Of a stretch of 64,000 nucleotides of DNA, positions 47,701 to 60,765 are shown in pieces. The stretch is from Urechis unicinctus (lineage: Eukaryota > Annelida > Polychaeta > Xenopneusta > Urechidae): contig CM067354.1 in the NCBI GenBank assembly GCA_034190875.2, positions 41,105,482-41,169,481 of the forward strand. Direction: 5' to 3'. Each line of letters begins with the position of its first letter. The first letter of the stretch is position 1. The position numbers and the translations under genes were made by a program. A model generated the notes under the pieces. The model had not been told where the DNA came from. It was given only the letters and a program-made list of their open reading frames with translations, and did not search any database.

Positions 47701-50700
47701 TCTCATTCATCCCTGACATGGACTGGAAGGTTGTCTTTGACTTTGATTCCACAGCAAGTCTTTGCCAGTATGCGCAAAATGAAATGGGAATGAAAATTGT
47801 CATGGGTTCTGCCTTTGATAAAAATGCACAGAAAAATGTGATCAATTGTGACAATCTAAGGCAGCTGTATGAAGACATCAAGAGTTCCACACATCCATAC
47901 TGGGTGTTCATGAATGGCCATACACCCACCAAACAACGTTCTCACAAACTGGTGCAGTGGAAAAAATACTACAAGCAAGCAATGAAGGAGACCGTGCGAT
48001 TCTTTGTCAATGAGATTCCTCGAGGAAGAGCCATGGTTGTTTTTTCTTTGCTGTCCGGGGAAAATGACATCCTGCTGGAAGCTGCAGAAGAAATGATCAC
48101 TGCTTTTCCTGATCAGTGGATGGTTGTTTGTGATCAGGAAGACATTGGTCGGCCTTGGATGGAAGAATTGGCCCGAAGAGGCACCATAGAAACTGTTGAT
48201 GAGCGCTTGGTTCTTGGAATCCCCTGGTCCCATCTGACAGAGGTCGTCAGAGAGTTGAAAGGTTACCGGAAAACGGATGCATGTTACATTGTCACCAGTT
48301 CGGGTGCAATGGCAAAACTCGACAACAAGAAAAGGCATAGTTGGGTTGACCTAGAGGTGCTTAGCATGTGCGAATGTGAAAATACAGAAATTGGGCAAGA
48401 TCCAGAGAAACTTGAAAAACTTCAGAGAGAAATGGAGGAAAACTTTTACAAAGGTTCAGAAGTAGAATGGTGGAATTTTTATTTCGACACACATCATGTG
48501 TGTAAGAGAGATGTTCACGATGACCTGAAAAGACGTGTAAACAGTGCATTGAGCGCACAAAACTGGGATGAAAGGGTGGGCAGGGTTGTCTTGTACCACC
48601 AACCAGGAGCGGGTGGAACGACAACTGCAAAACAAATTCTGTGGTCTTTTCACAAGCAGTACAGATGTGCTGTCATTAAGTCCATCACCGAGGACACAGC
48701 CTCTCAAGTTATTGAACTGTTTTTGTTTGCTGAAACACCTTCATCATCACCAAAGCCTGTTCTGCTCTTGCTCGATAATCCTGAAGACGAAAAAGCTTCT
48801 CTGCTGTTTGCAGAATTGGTGGAAACCACAAAGCACATAATACGAGAAAGGACGACAGAGGGCATAGTGTGTGCATTACTGGTGTGTCTGAGAAAAACAC
48901 AGATGCCCCAAAAGGTGTATGCCTCCAAGGTACATCTACGACATGACTTGAGTGTAAAGGAAATCAACTGGTTCAAAAATAAGGACAAAGAACTCTACCA
49001 AACATATGAAAAAGATGGATTAACTAACCCCCGCCTATTGATATCTTTCAATGTTCTGAAAGCGAATTTTGACAAACAGAGCCTGCAAAAAATGGTCAAG
49101 GAAACATTGAAAGATATTTGCGATGAAAAAGAGAGGAGGCTCCTCAAATATGTTTCGTCGATGAACACGTTTGATATTCAGGGTCGTGCTTTACCCACAG
49201 CAGCATTTGATATGCTGATGGTTGACCTTCCATATGCCCCGGGTCCTCGCCATGGACGGAAGGCGTGCGGCAATCGATGGGAAGCTAAACTAAGTTCAGA
49301 ACTAAGGCTATTGGTCAATGAATGTACTCGACCTGCCATGGGGTACATTCATGCCCTAAAGATAGCTCATCCTGTTCTTTCCAGAATCGTGATGAAGGAG
49401 TTGTGTTATTCCAAAACAACCAACGAACTGCTCAGCGATGTATTCGAAGAATTTCTTGAATGCAAGGAAATATTTTGTAATGGAAGCAATGCCAGAGATA
49501 ATCTGCTCAAGATTGTTTTGGACCTATTAAAGCAGCGTCAAAAGCGAGTGGATGGAACCCCCGATACGCGATTTTCTCCTCTCATTCAAGAAATCGTAGA
49601 CAAGGAGAGTCCAGAAAGGGCAGGCATCATTTTGAAGAAAGGATTGAGTCTATCCAATGATCCATTTGTTGCACAACAACTTGCACGCCTGTATATCTCT
49701 GTACATGAATGGTTGAAGGCAGAACACTACGCCGAACAAGCTACTGAACTGCGTCCTGATAGTTCCTTTCTCTGGGACACCTATGGCCGGATATACGAGA
49801 AGCAACTCACAGAAGCATACACGAAACTTGTCTCAGAAAGTAAACCGACTAATGCACACGATTTGATTAGTCATCTCGTCCTTGCAACAAAAGGTTTGAG
49901 GCTTTTTCGCAAGGTTCAAAGCGTGAGTGAGCTGGAACGTACCACCTCCAGCAACAGTGCCGGTTATGAGGGTGAACTTCGCATGGTAAGTTGCTTACTT
50001 CACTGTCTGTCCTTTGCAGAGCCGTTTTACGGAAACATGAAGAAATTCCAAAGCTTCTTGGTGGGCGAAGGTGACGTTCCACACTCTATTGTGAGACTGT
50101 ACGACGTAGATGGCATAAACTACATTGACATTATAAAAAGTTTGCATTCTGGCACAAGGAAAGTTTTGACTCACGTTGATGATGAAATGATTCAACTGAG
50201 GGCGGAGATCCTGGATGATATGAAGGGGAGCTTAGAGCGCCGCCGCTCGGTGAGTATTGACAAGCTCAAAGGGGAATTGGCATTTTATTTTGGAGAAACA
50301 CAAAAACACATCCCCGACAATTTGACAGAGCAAGAAAGTTGTGACTTCCGTCGGAGACGTATATTTTCCTTAGTTGGTACTAGCATGAGAGGTATTTTTG
50401 AACGGAAAAGGGCCGTCGGAGGTGAACGAGATATCGAACAGGTACGGGAATATGCCAGACTCAACATGGAGTCAACATTTGCATGTGCAGATGACATACA
50501 AACCTTGATTTGCGCCAATCTTTCATTGCTGTCAAGCGAAGGATATCTGTCACAGGTGAAGTATAGTGACATGGTTGCTTGGAGCAAATCCCTGTACGAA
50601 AAACGTAGTTCGCGCTCTGGGGTTTACCTTGAGCCATACCTCTTCTATGTTATGTTCAATTGGCCAAGAGTGTCAGTCCCGAGCTTCATACGACGCATAG

Positions 50701-50810
50701 AACTTGAGGATGCCATATTCAAATGGAAGGATGCTTATATCAAGAAATATCCCCGACAAGAGATGAAGGGAAACCTTACAAAAAGAAAGACACCACCATG
50801 TTCTTCCTAG
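44783..50810 (+). CDS. CARD-SAM-AlbA-SIR2-STAND NTPase protein (SAMD9/SAMD9L-like)
   Basis: Exons: 44753-44923 (ATG 44783), 45088-45253, 45737-45928, about 46047-46160 (acceptor 46041 or 46047) and a large exon 46585-50810. Phases agree, giving about 1612 residues. Residues 1-100 form a death-fold CARD (IFDVLRARGVCSIDDEERVK, TTRDKCRLLLRRLL, KGPRGYTAFLEALYEE). About 210-270 is a SAM domain (QVADWLYSIG...LNSDDFKEMGLVVGDR). About 327-478 resembles AlbA_2 (FHIGVADGSSGQLKSGQIVG). About 540-763 is the SIR2-like region of this family. The NTPase has P-loop PGAGGTTTAKQ (about 878) and Walker B VLLLLDNPEDE (about 929). TPR-like helices lie near 1223-1277. Vertebrate SAMD9/SAMD9L are interferon-induced antiviral, translation-inhibiting proteins; a CARD suggests coupling to apoptosis or inflammasome-type assembly, by inference. 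The frame stops at 50810, before the OB-fold. Confidence 0.88.
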
Positions 50811-51519
50811 CTAACGGAAGCGGGATGAATTCTATTTGCTCGCACGAGCAGTTGATGGCCAGTCAGGATCAAAAGATTCGCAATGACGCATTTTGGCGTT
50901 CCCCTTGTGTGCTTAAACTTCTGCAACGGTTCAGTGGAACATTGAACTCTGATGGGACTTTAGTGTCAGTTGACCTGGTGTATCCATCTAAAAGCAAAGA
51001 GCAAGTCAGTATCCCAACATCATTTCCCATTCGAGACAGATCTCGCTGGAACAAACGTGTTTTCCTAGTGTTGGGATTCACCTGGGTGGGACCTAAAGCG
51101 TTTGATGTTACACTGAAAGATCCTACGGAGGATGTTGATTACATGGTGTATGATGACAAGCCGTCTGTACCAAAACATCTCCGACAATTCGGGAGCAGTA
51201 GCAAGAAAAATGCATGGCAGCTCACATGAGAACTTAACGAAATTGCGTGAAATTCAAATTGAAATTGAGTACCATCGATGGTCTGAAAGTGAGGCGGGTC
51301 AAAGGTGGAACAGCTGTCCCCTACGGAAGTAAGCATAGTTCACTCGCATAAAATTTATGATTATTAAAAATTATTATTTTGTTTCACATCCCCAGGATGG
51401 TAACCCTTGTGTCTTTGTTGCAGCATCAACTGATGAAAAAAGAATCCTACTTACAGAGACAAAAACAACAGCTGATCGACATGCGCATGCGCGAGTTCGA
51501 TGACGACTATAGAGATTAG
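50780..51519 (+). pseudogene. Out-of-frame OB-fold and tail of the SAMD9-like gene
   Basis: Right after the main frame ends, the -1 frame carries KPYKKKDTTMFFLANGSGMN, VDLVYPSKSKEQVSIPTSF and RVFLVLGFTWVGPKAFDV, the C-terminal OB-fold block of SAMD9-family proteins (compare the family's hFFLG.G.G start). That frame stops at 51229. A third stretch in the original frame reads HENLTKLREIQIEIEYHR, and the -1 frame resumes as SKVEQLSPTE before a GTAAGC donor. A last exon at 51424-51519, after TTGTTGCAG, encodes QLMKKESYLQRQKQQLIDMR with a FDDDYRD end. At least three indels within about 500 bp imply decay or assembly error; the other host genes here show none. Confidence 0.66.
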
Positions 51520-54287
51520 ACTTCAAATTGCAGCACCATTGAACTTAAAACAGCTAATCCTGTGATGATAATCATAAAGAAATATATATCATCATATCAG
51601 AATTTTGCATTATCACTCGCAATACGGTTGTTATCAATACGATTTATATTTTTGTCTAATATAATGGTGGGCTTTCATAAACACGATAATAGTAATGATT
51701 TTCCGTGTGCTGCATTATCCACTCGCCTGCATTTAACATTTACTTTGTCGTAATGGTGGGCTTTTATATCGAATGTAACCATGAATTATCCATATCCATA
51801 TTTGCAATAGTCTAGTTCCTTATCTTAATGTGTCTACATACATTGTTGTGTTTCTATCCGATTTAAGTTGTTTCTTATAAAATAGTATTTGAACTGAACT
51901 CGAGTGTCAATTTGTATAACTACCAAGCATTTCATCGGTTGATTTTTTTACCATGATAGAAGTAATCAGAGATGAAGCAAGGTTAGCAAATTAACAGAGG
52001 AGTAGGAACTTCGAATATGAAAGCCTCTCCTGACTCACTCTCCCAAACCAGCAGTCTTGGGGGCGAGTCGGGAGGCAATTTGCGTGTCACAGAACAAACA
52101 TGTAAACCCTGAACTGGTCGAATGACTGGTTTTCGCTTAATACTACCATCCTACGGGTTATGTTTCTGCTGGTACAGGCAACTTGTAACTTGGGCTGTTT
52201 GCATTGCAGGGATGTTTGGCTGGGCTTGTCCAATATCGTTATTTTTCTATAAATAATCCACTTGTGCAAATGCCTGTATTTTGACCGATGGAACAGTCTT
52301 AAACCTAAAGCTACTATTAATTCATCCAAAATTTGTTTCTAATTAAGGCGATAAAGATGAAACTTTATCACAACGGGTGCTGTACATACAACAACGTACA
52401 TATTCAGATAATTGATAGCGAGTTCAGCTATGCAATGCTGAGAACAAGACGGGTATTTCTTCCATATACGATACAAACTTACATATAGAAGAACCTTTCT
52501 AGGAGACCCCAGGCGATAAAAGTACACTTGTTTGTATTCTTTCACTACCAACTTGCCAGTCCATTGAGTTATTCAATAATCTGAATGCACACTCAAATGA
52601 ATAGTTATAGCAGGGGGTCAACATAAGTGAAGCGCAAGGAACATTTTCCCTTAAAAATCGCACGGGTCATTATTTTGCACTCTCGTGGGTCGAGATGGTC
52701 GGGTAAATTCTACAGACTCATTACCATTTCTGAACTTGCATTATACGGAATACAGATTCATTTTCGTAGCACTTAATCAAGGAAATGAGGAGGTTGAGGA
52801 AGCGAGTCTGTTCCGCAGCCTCAACTAGTCATGCGCACAGCTGCGGTCTAGGTATACACTCATGCATCGTGATTGTCGCTATTCAAGGCCAAATAAGGTC
52901 CAGGGGAAGAAAGGCGACGTTAGAGTTCACCCCATGCGGTCTCCTTTCTGTATTTCCCTTTCCTTTTATCTATAACATGTTCACGTTAATAGACAAAGTG
53001 GACATTTTTGCGCAGAGTCAAGCAAACGGCGTGAGGAAGGTCGGTCAGAGCTAGCAGATAGATCGATGCATTGGGGATCAAGGGGAAACCACCTCGGCAT
53101 AAAAACGATCACAGGAAACTGTTTGTATGCTCCAGCCAGAAGAGAAACATGACTTCGAATGGTTATGATTGGCCCAGGCATTCGCCTTATGATATAAGTT
53201 TGTAAAGTGGTCATCATAATGCTCACCATAATACTCAGTGTATGTGTGCAACATTTCTAAGGTGACACCTCCGTGAATATACGACTTCCTGTTCACGATG
53301 TTAGCGGAAAACTGAAGACATCGCCTGAATAGCACAAAAGTCGGCCCTAACTTTACATCCTCCTTGTCCGCTGGTGCTTAGCGGTAATCGAATTGTTAAC
53401 TGGAAGCAATTTGATACCAGCTCTGACAAATGTGTGAAGGCATCAGACAAGACGGACGAAATAAAAATTATTTTCATGGCTTGGTGGGAATTGACAAGAA
53501 ACGTTCTAATACGCTATTGACGAAGGCTGTGACATATATTCATTTCCAGAATACAAGCGAGAGGTGGCGTGATTGATCAGTTTTTTACAGTGAAGGTTGA
53601 CCACACATTATCGTACAAATATACTAATACACCGGAAGATAATCTGCTAGTTGAACTTGTCAAGAGTTGTTAAAGATGAAAAGAACGACCAATTCTGCTG
53701 AGAAACGGTTATGTTGTGTAGCAATTCAGAAAACTCCACAAAGACACCACAATCAAAGACAGTATGGAAATGAGTGAAACACAGTGTCTGTGAACATATG
53801 GAGTCTTCTGATTGGTCGAGGCGACAGTGCCTCTGAATTTATCACAGGTGGCGTGTTCACATACATTGTCGGGCGTAGGAGCGAATGCTCTTAGCATAGC
53901 TTTAAGCTCTTAGTCCCTATGTCCAAGCAACGACTTAAGGTTGCTGGAATAAACCGTCACGACAAACGAGAGGCGTGCATGAACGTACGCATGTAAGAAA
54001 CATGAATGTACCAGGCATGAAGATATTCGCCTATGTATTACTATTTATTTATGTAAGTTCATGCGTATTTACGTATGTTTATAGGCACGGACGTATGGAG
54101 GATATATACTAATACGTACACACCTACAAACATAAATACAATAGACATCCGTGTGTACGTATTTATGTAAGCACGTGTGCATGTAAAATATTTTGTTCGT
54201 ACGAATGGATGAACATGCGTCCGTGCTTACATACATATATACAAACATTCACCCTACACACGTGTGTACGTACTCATTCATATATGA
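51520..54287. other. No supported gene
   Basis: AT-rich intergenic sequence with SAMD9-like 3' flank at the left. An imperfect inverted repeat (CCTCTCCTGACTCACTCTCC versus GGCGAGTCGGGAGGC) lies near 52024-52077. Around 54020-54290 degenerate ACGTAT/TACGT-type motifs recur before the TA tract. Confidence 0.45.
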
Positions 54288-54823
<536 letters not shown>

Positions 54824-56092
54824 TTACACGGTCGCGGACGACTCATCGAGATCGGAGAAGCGAACAGATTTCTTATGCACCTTGTCTCTGCTCTGTGTGT
54901 CCTTCAGAATCGACCTGAGGTTCTTGACTAGGGTCTCGTCGCTGACCTTGACATTACTCAGACAGCCCTTGTTTGAGGTTGCCCAGGTCTCTGGTTTGAG
55001 CTGATCTAATGTACCGTTTATGGATGAGAAGCACCACGTGTTGGCGCGGGCTACGTAGGGTGGCGTGGACGGTAACTCCGCCGTAGCGTTCAGCAGCTTC
55101 TGGCTCACAAACGGGTACCTACGGCTCCCGATTGTACCTCGCGTTGAGCTCGAGATTCGCGCATAACCACTTCCGTTTGATGAACTTGTCGGACTTGTTT
55201 TGTTCTTGCAGAAGTTTCCGGAATTCGGCGCGGCGAGTTTGTGAGCTGGTCTGGTAGTGCCGGTATCCCTTAGGTCTATGGCAGAGCCTGGGCGACGGTA
55301 CCTGATGCCAAACGGAGCACTGGTGGCTGAATTGCCATGAAGTCCCGAGTATCGCAAAGACACGGACGTGGGAGCCGAAGAATCGCTTGACGTATTCGTA
55401 GTACTTGTCTGGGCTCTGGATGACGTATGCGAAACTGGAAATGATTTAACGTGAAAAGACGGTTTTGACCTTTGACCTTGAGATACCCTCTCTTTTGCCG
55501 GAACGACCAGTCCCGATTTTGAAACTACATATTGTCCGGTAGCATCATCGGAAACTGTGTTGTTTCCATCGTTAGCGTGGGCTGTTGAGACACCCGACGC
55601 CTGTGTCTGTCCTTTAACGAAGGGTTTATTTGTAACGTGAGCTTGTGACACGTCCTCACTGTTTTGCACAGGTCCGTTTGTTCCACCATTGCTCCGACTA
55701 CTTCGCAGAGAAGAAAATCTGTAGGCGCTGTTGGTCAGTGGTTTCTTGGCCTGTTTGACACCGCGTTTTTCTTCAGGCGTACCTCTCTCGTCCTGCAAAA
55801 TCTGACTCCTCTTTTGAACAAACGGTGAGGATAGGCGGGTAGAAGTGTTGCTCGGATTCGCTGTATGAGTGGATCTTTTAGAGGGACCATATCCCGAACT
55901 ACTTACGGACGTGGGTGTTGACACTTTCCGTTTACGTCGACATCCGGGTCTCTTTTTGCGCTTTCTCGTTGCTTTGTTTGAGATCAGCGTCTGATTGGAG
56001 ACTTCGGTCTCATCGCTCTCACTGTCCGGGTCATCCGTTCGACGACCAGCGTCCGCTCGAGACATATTGTGCCCACGTTGGTCAGGGTTCAA
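54824..56092 (-). CDS. Ser/Thr-rich protein with NLS-like cluster and PP1-docking-like motif
   Basis: A single uninterrupted frame of 422 codons from ATG 56092. The product is strongly Ser/Thr/Arg/Asn-rich and probably mostly disordered. Near the N-terminus is an acidic patch (DDPDSESDETEV) followed by a dense basic cluster (RKRKKRPGCRRKRK) that would serve as a nuclear localisation signal. The C-terminus carries NLRSILKDTQSRDKVHKKSV continuing to RFSDLDE, where K-S-V-R-F fits the RVxF consensus for protein phosphatase 1 binding. No folded domain, signal peptide or membrane helix is seen, and I do not recognise the family. Length, intact frame and local GC rise support a real gene, but it may have further upstream exons. 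Confidence 0.62.
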   Translation of the reverse strand: MNPDQRGHNMSRADAGRRTDDPDSESDETEVSNQTLISNKATRKRKKRPGCRRKRKVSTPTSVSSSGYGPSKRSTHTANPSNTSTRLSSPFVQKRSQILQDERGTPEEKRGVKQAKKPLTNSAYRFSSLRSSRSNGGTNGPVQNSEDVSQAHVTNKPFVKGQTQASGVSTAHANDGNNTVSDDATGQYVVSKSGLVVPAKERVSQGQRSKPSFHVKSFPVSHTSSRAQTSTTNTSSDSSAPTSVSLRYSGLHGNSATSAPFGIRYRRPGSAIDLRDTGTTRPAHKLAAPNSGNFCKNKTSPTSSSNGSGYARISSSTRGTIGSRRYPFVSQKLLNATAELPSTPPYVARANTWCFSSINGTLDQLKPETWATSNKGCLSNVKVSDETLVKNLRSILKDTQSRDKVHKKSVRFSDLDESSATV

Positions 56093-59000
56093 GCAGCACC
56101 CACACTCGACGTCCGCATGAAAATCATCCGTTCTATTTCACTGTTGTTATTTCAAACCTTTTAGGTACACATGATGGTACAAGATATTTTCAGCTTTGCG
56201 CCATCTACATTCGGCAACGCCCGAAAGAAGTTCACTGGCAAGTCTACTCCGGTTTGCCTCCGACCTGCCAGCACGTCTGAGCCGTGGCGTTATGCCACCA
56301 CACAGCACACGGGCCCTACCTCATGAATCGATCACAAAAAGCCGACAGGTGGAAAGGATCATCCAAATAGTTGTCCAACTACGGAACCACACAGAGGTGA
56401 CAGTCATTGATCTGTTCTATCTATCGTGCACTGAATGCACCTTGTCACAGGGCTCCCAGTGCTGTCCTGCCTGGTCGATATCTCCCAAGAACTGCAACGG
56501 CCGTCGATATTGATTTAGATCTATGAGGGTATTTATCCTGACCAGCTGATATAGGGCTCTTCCATGGGATGTCGACTCGTGTGACCACTTGGATTTGTCA
56601 TGTAGAAATCGGAACAGGCTACCTCTCCCTGGTGGGTCTTATGGGAAGTTAACACATCTTGATAAGTCGAGTGTATGTCCTGTGCTCTATCGCACATGTA
56701 TTGCTGCCCTTATGATCCACTAGGGCACCTATAACTCTGAAAGGCTAACCCTTGCAATTCATCGATTTCTGGGTTTATCAATAGGCTTAAAAGTCCGGTT
56801 CTTGTCTAACATTGTGTTGACAAGACGTAGGCGAAGAACGTGTCTATCGACCCCAGCCTACCACCCGTCACAGCGTGGATTCACCGCCAACACTGCCGCG
56901 TCAGACTGGTCAAGTATTCATGAGCGCCACAGATACCCGCCGTCGATGCTTTGTACTTTTATAGGCGCTTTCAGTATGAGTATGACTTTATTATGGCCGT
57001 CATAAAGTTGATGGAATGCTGCGCGGTTAGAACAGTAGACTGGTCGATGGGAATTAACAGTTAGCTGATCCGCTTACGGAGCTACAAAGTGATGTCGTCA
57101 TAATCCCGTTATGCCCCACGTTTTGCCAACAAAAAGGTGCAAAATTAGCCAGACTGGCTCCAACAGCTGGGGGTACCTGTAGATTTGCTTTGCTAGATAA
57201 CGACGTCTGACGCCTTTCATTTTATCCTTTGAATTGTTTCTAGCTGATGATTCATCCATATGTTATAGCCCAGGTGATTCTCGATATAACCATGTAAGTT
57301 TAATATTTCGTGGCCACCGAGATATTGCCTCCCAGACATGACTAGAATGCTACCGCGAAAAGGTGTTAAGGAGCAAATTTTGACCGATATCAGCCATGTG
57401 ACGTCACACTTTGTAGTCCTATTCTCCAAATCTGCTGGAATCAAACCTGCAGCGCGACAGTAGGCAGTTCCGGATAACGTACCTCCCTAAAACCATGGGT
57501 CAAATGTTACGCCGATAACGCGTGATCCGGGATGATTCTTCCGCTGCATTATCATCTCTTATGTATACATTAACCGGTTAAATTGTTAGGAAAAGAAGCC
57601 AAAGTTAAAATAAATGGCGACAGCCGAGTAGTTTTTTTTCAGAGCGCCGCGTATATTGAAAATGTAACAGTTTTGGTTTCCAAGGTTCATTAGCAACTTT
57701 TGCAAAATATGTAAAGGGAAGATTACGTTATTTCAACCATATTTACCACCGTTCATTTGGCAGCTAGAGGGTCAAGGACGTGACAGTGATCATTGGTTAA
57801 CCATCTGTTACTTTAACGGTTAGATTGTTAGGAGAAGTAGCCAAAGTTAAAACGTGTGAGTAGCTCAAGCTCACCCTCATCAATGCGTTTGCGAAATTCA
57901 CGTTATTTCAACTATATTTACCACCATTCTTTTCAGCTAGAACACACCCCCCCCCCCCCTCGCACCCTCATCAATGCGTATTCATGGAGGTTAGTGGGGA
58001 TGTGTAGTTCTCCATGTGGAGGTTTGGAGGTATGTTTTTTTTGCATTTTGGTATCCAAATGGGTCCTTATTTCTTCAAAACAGGTATAGCAATGGGTCGG
58101 GGTTTTTTTGGCAATGACCTGGTATACCAATAGGTACGTACTTTGGACAGCGAGTATAGCAATGGATATTTGTTTTGTGATGGGTATTCAATATGATGCT
58201 CAATATTGGTGTTTTTGCTCAAGTCCCCTGGGTCAATGGTGGCCAGCCCCACCAGTCAGCGTGGTTGCGTTGTTTCAAAGACAAGTTTTATGGCATGATA
58301 AGCAAACAGAAAGGTCAGGTCCGTACATTCTCCTTCCACTCTTTCCAGTAATATCGTCTATCATGGGCCGGACATCCTGTTTATAGCCTGCAGTGACACA
58401 TCTGTTTATATAGTGGCCGCTATTTAATTAACTACCTGCCTTTGAACCAGTTGTTGAACTGACCACTTAATCAAAAATTTTGTACGTTTTTTTGCATTAA
58501 TAAACGTACGTTTTCATTCTGAATTGTTAGTTTGGTATATGGATGGGTCCCTCCAGCTTCTCGAGGTGGTCTAGATATGATTTGGGATCATTTTTGTGGT
58601 GTTACGTCACCGGCGCAAACAGCGCCAGCTAGCGGTCGCGTTGTTGTCGATCAGTAATTTGTTTGCGAGCGGCAAGAATTTGGCTTGTTACAGACTATTT
58701 TTATGCATTATGTTGCAGTTTGAAAGTAGACAACTCCTGCCTTACCTATTCGAGCCAAAGAATAGGACAAACGTAAAAAAGGCGAATGATAAAAGGTTGT
58801 GACCACGAAAGCCCCTGGGACGGGTCAGACGTCGAAACGGATGGGCGAGACTGTTTAGCACAGAGTGAAGTTAAGCCGATCATTCGAAAAAATCTGTGCA
58901 AGGCGATTTACGCACGACCTTGAATCCGTGTTCAATACCAGTGATTAACAAATTAGTACGTATTTATGTCAAAATCAACTTTTGAAACAATCATCAACTG

Positions 59001-60426
59001 GAAAATATTTGCTTATCTCTCATTGATGTAAATTCAAATTACGATAGATATTGCATTCTATATAAAGAGGTAGCCACTGTGGGAAATAGTGTTCCAAACA
59101 ACAAGTGACTGTATAAGTGCTTCACTTTTACAAGCCCCTGGCATATATGCAGAAATAGGTATTTCTCATATTCATTTGAAGAAAAAATTCTAAATGGCCT
59201 AAATCCAACAACAAGTGACTGTATAAGTTCACAAGGTAGGGATAATAAGGTCATTCATTACAAGCCCCTGGCATATATGTTTCATATTATCGAACTATTA
59301 GCATTTTCAGCATAATAATATTTTCCTGTCACCACAAATCAAGCCAATAGAAACCACCATATATAAACATATATGGCTATCATTAAATCTGCCACAACGA
59401 ATACTACACATAAGGCCTGAAAGCAAATGAGACTACCAGCTGATAAGCATAAAATATGATCTATACTTTTACACACACACAGCAAGGATCTGATGATATA
59501 ACATGTTCCATGCGCTTAGCTATCTCAGGTGTGGTGATGTCATTCCATTTTAGGACGTAACCACCACTACCCATGTTGGATACCTAAAGCACTTGCTCCG
59601 GGGAGACAAAAGTTGCAATCGCAAAAATAAGAGAAATTAAGTTCTGGCTTCATTTCTATCAAGTAACACTTAAAACATTGACCACGTTTAGGGATATCCC
59701 TGACAAGTTACCCGCCATGACTATGACTTCACCTAAGTTTCAGCGCCACACTACCTGCACATCAGTCTTACAATGTTCTTCAGATAAACTTCGTAAAGAT
59801 AACTGATACATATCATAAATATCAAGCAGTCATAATGATTGAAAAGGGAGATTCTGCGGGAAATTTTGATCCGAAATCAAATGAAAGTCATTCACTGTCA
59901 CTATCCGACGAAACCAGTTTCATGTCAGCGTTTTCGACGGTCTTGACTCTTTCAATCTTTCAATACTATGTTGCAGCGTCGAATGTTTATTTTTGTGGTT
60001 ACATCCGAAAGCAATACAGAGCCCCTTATTCCTAAGCAACAATCAGTGTAACTTCGACGACGAATTCATTCGCTCGCAGCAAGAGCGATGTAAACAATAA
60101 AACAATCTGGAGTAAGGCTTGAGCCTCTGACGTCACCAAAATGTGAATACTAACGTGGCCATGCCCGACGCATCATGGCTAATTTCACTCAAACTGATAG
60201 TTATATAACATGTCACAGCAATATTAATGACTGTAGTATCACTTTAAGGTCCATGTCTACCTGAATGTATAAAAACACAGCAATGAACTTGATAGTACAC
60301 GTAGAGCACATATTTATGTGCCACCTCAAACCTTAGCCGAAGCACCCGCCTTCGTGCGATATTTTCACACTGCATATACCTCGTGTCTTTACTTTCTCTT
60401 AAACCGACGCAATGTAAAATTTTTGA
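56093..60426. other. No supported gene; local duplications
   Basis: Two local duplications are visible. GTTAGGAAAAGAAGCCAAAG near 57586 recurs near 57827, and ACGTTATTTCAACCATATTT near 57727 recurs near 57900. AACAAGTGACTGTATAAGT followed by CAAGCCCCTGGCATATATG occurs at about 59097-59155 and 59209-59275. A C-tract is at 57944-57958. Open frames here carry no motif. Confidence 0.45.
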
Positions 60427-60765
60427 GATCGATTCAGACAACTACCAAACACCAAACATACCCAAGTGATGGAGTTTTAGAATGCAATGATGTTCACGGA
60501 CAATTTTATCCCTTTTCGGCGGGGGATTTCAACCATGGTAATTTTTTATAGTTCGATCAATTTGGTAAGCGGTTAAAAGTCCAAAACACAGCAACATGTT
60601 TCTTTTCAAGTTCAAGACCACGTGTATCGCGCATGCTCAGAATGACGTGACCCATGGACTACTAATGCTGGCAAGGCGGATGAGGCGGCGGCATATCGCG
60701 GGAAATCACGCGACCCAATAATTTCCAAAATGGCGGTCATCGTATCGCGATTTTTCAGATTTAAC
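60427..60765 (+). repeat. Partial copy of the 808-bp TAGC-family element interior
   Basis: Collinear with 32023-32550. Both share GATCGATTCAGACAACTACC, TTTTATCCCTTTTCGG, CACAGCAACATGTTT and a TTTCCAAAATGGC..TCGTATCGCGATTTT segment, with a deletion here. TAGC-type ends were not found at its borders. Confidence 0.75.

Noticed and set aside
47856-48338. Minus-strand frames opposite the SAMD9-like exon (also 48361-48988)
   Set aside because: Antisense shadows of a strongly supported coding exon.
50770-50810. A tiny intron or programmed frameshift joining the NTPase frame to the OB-fold frame
   Set aside because: No GT-AG pair of plausible size and no recognisable slippery site with a downstream structure; further indels nearby favour decay or error.
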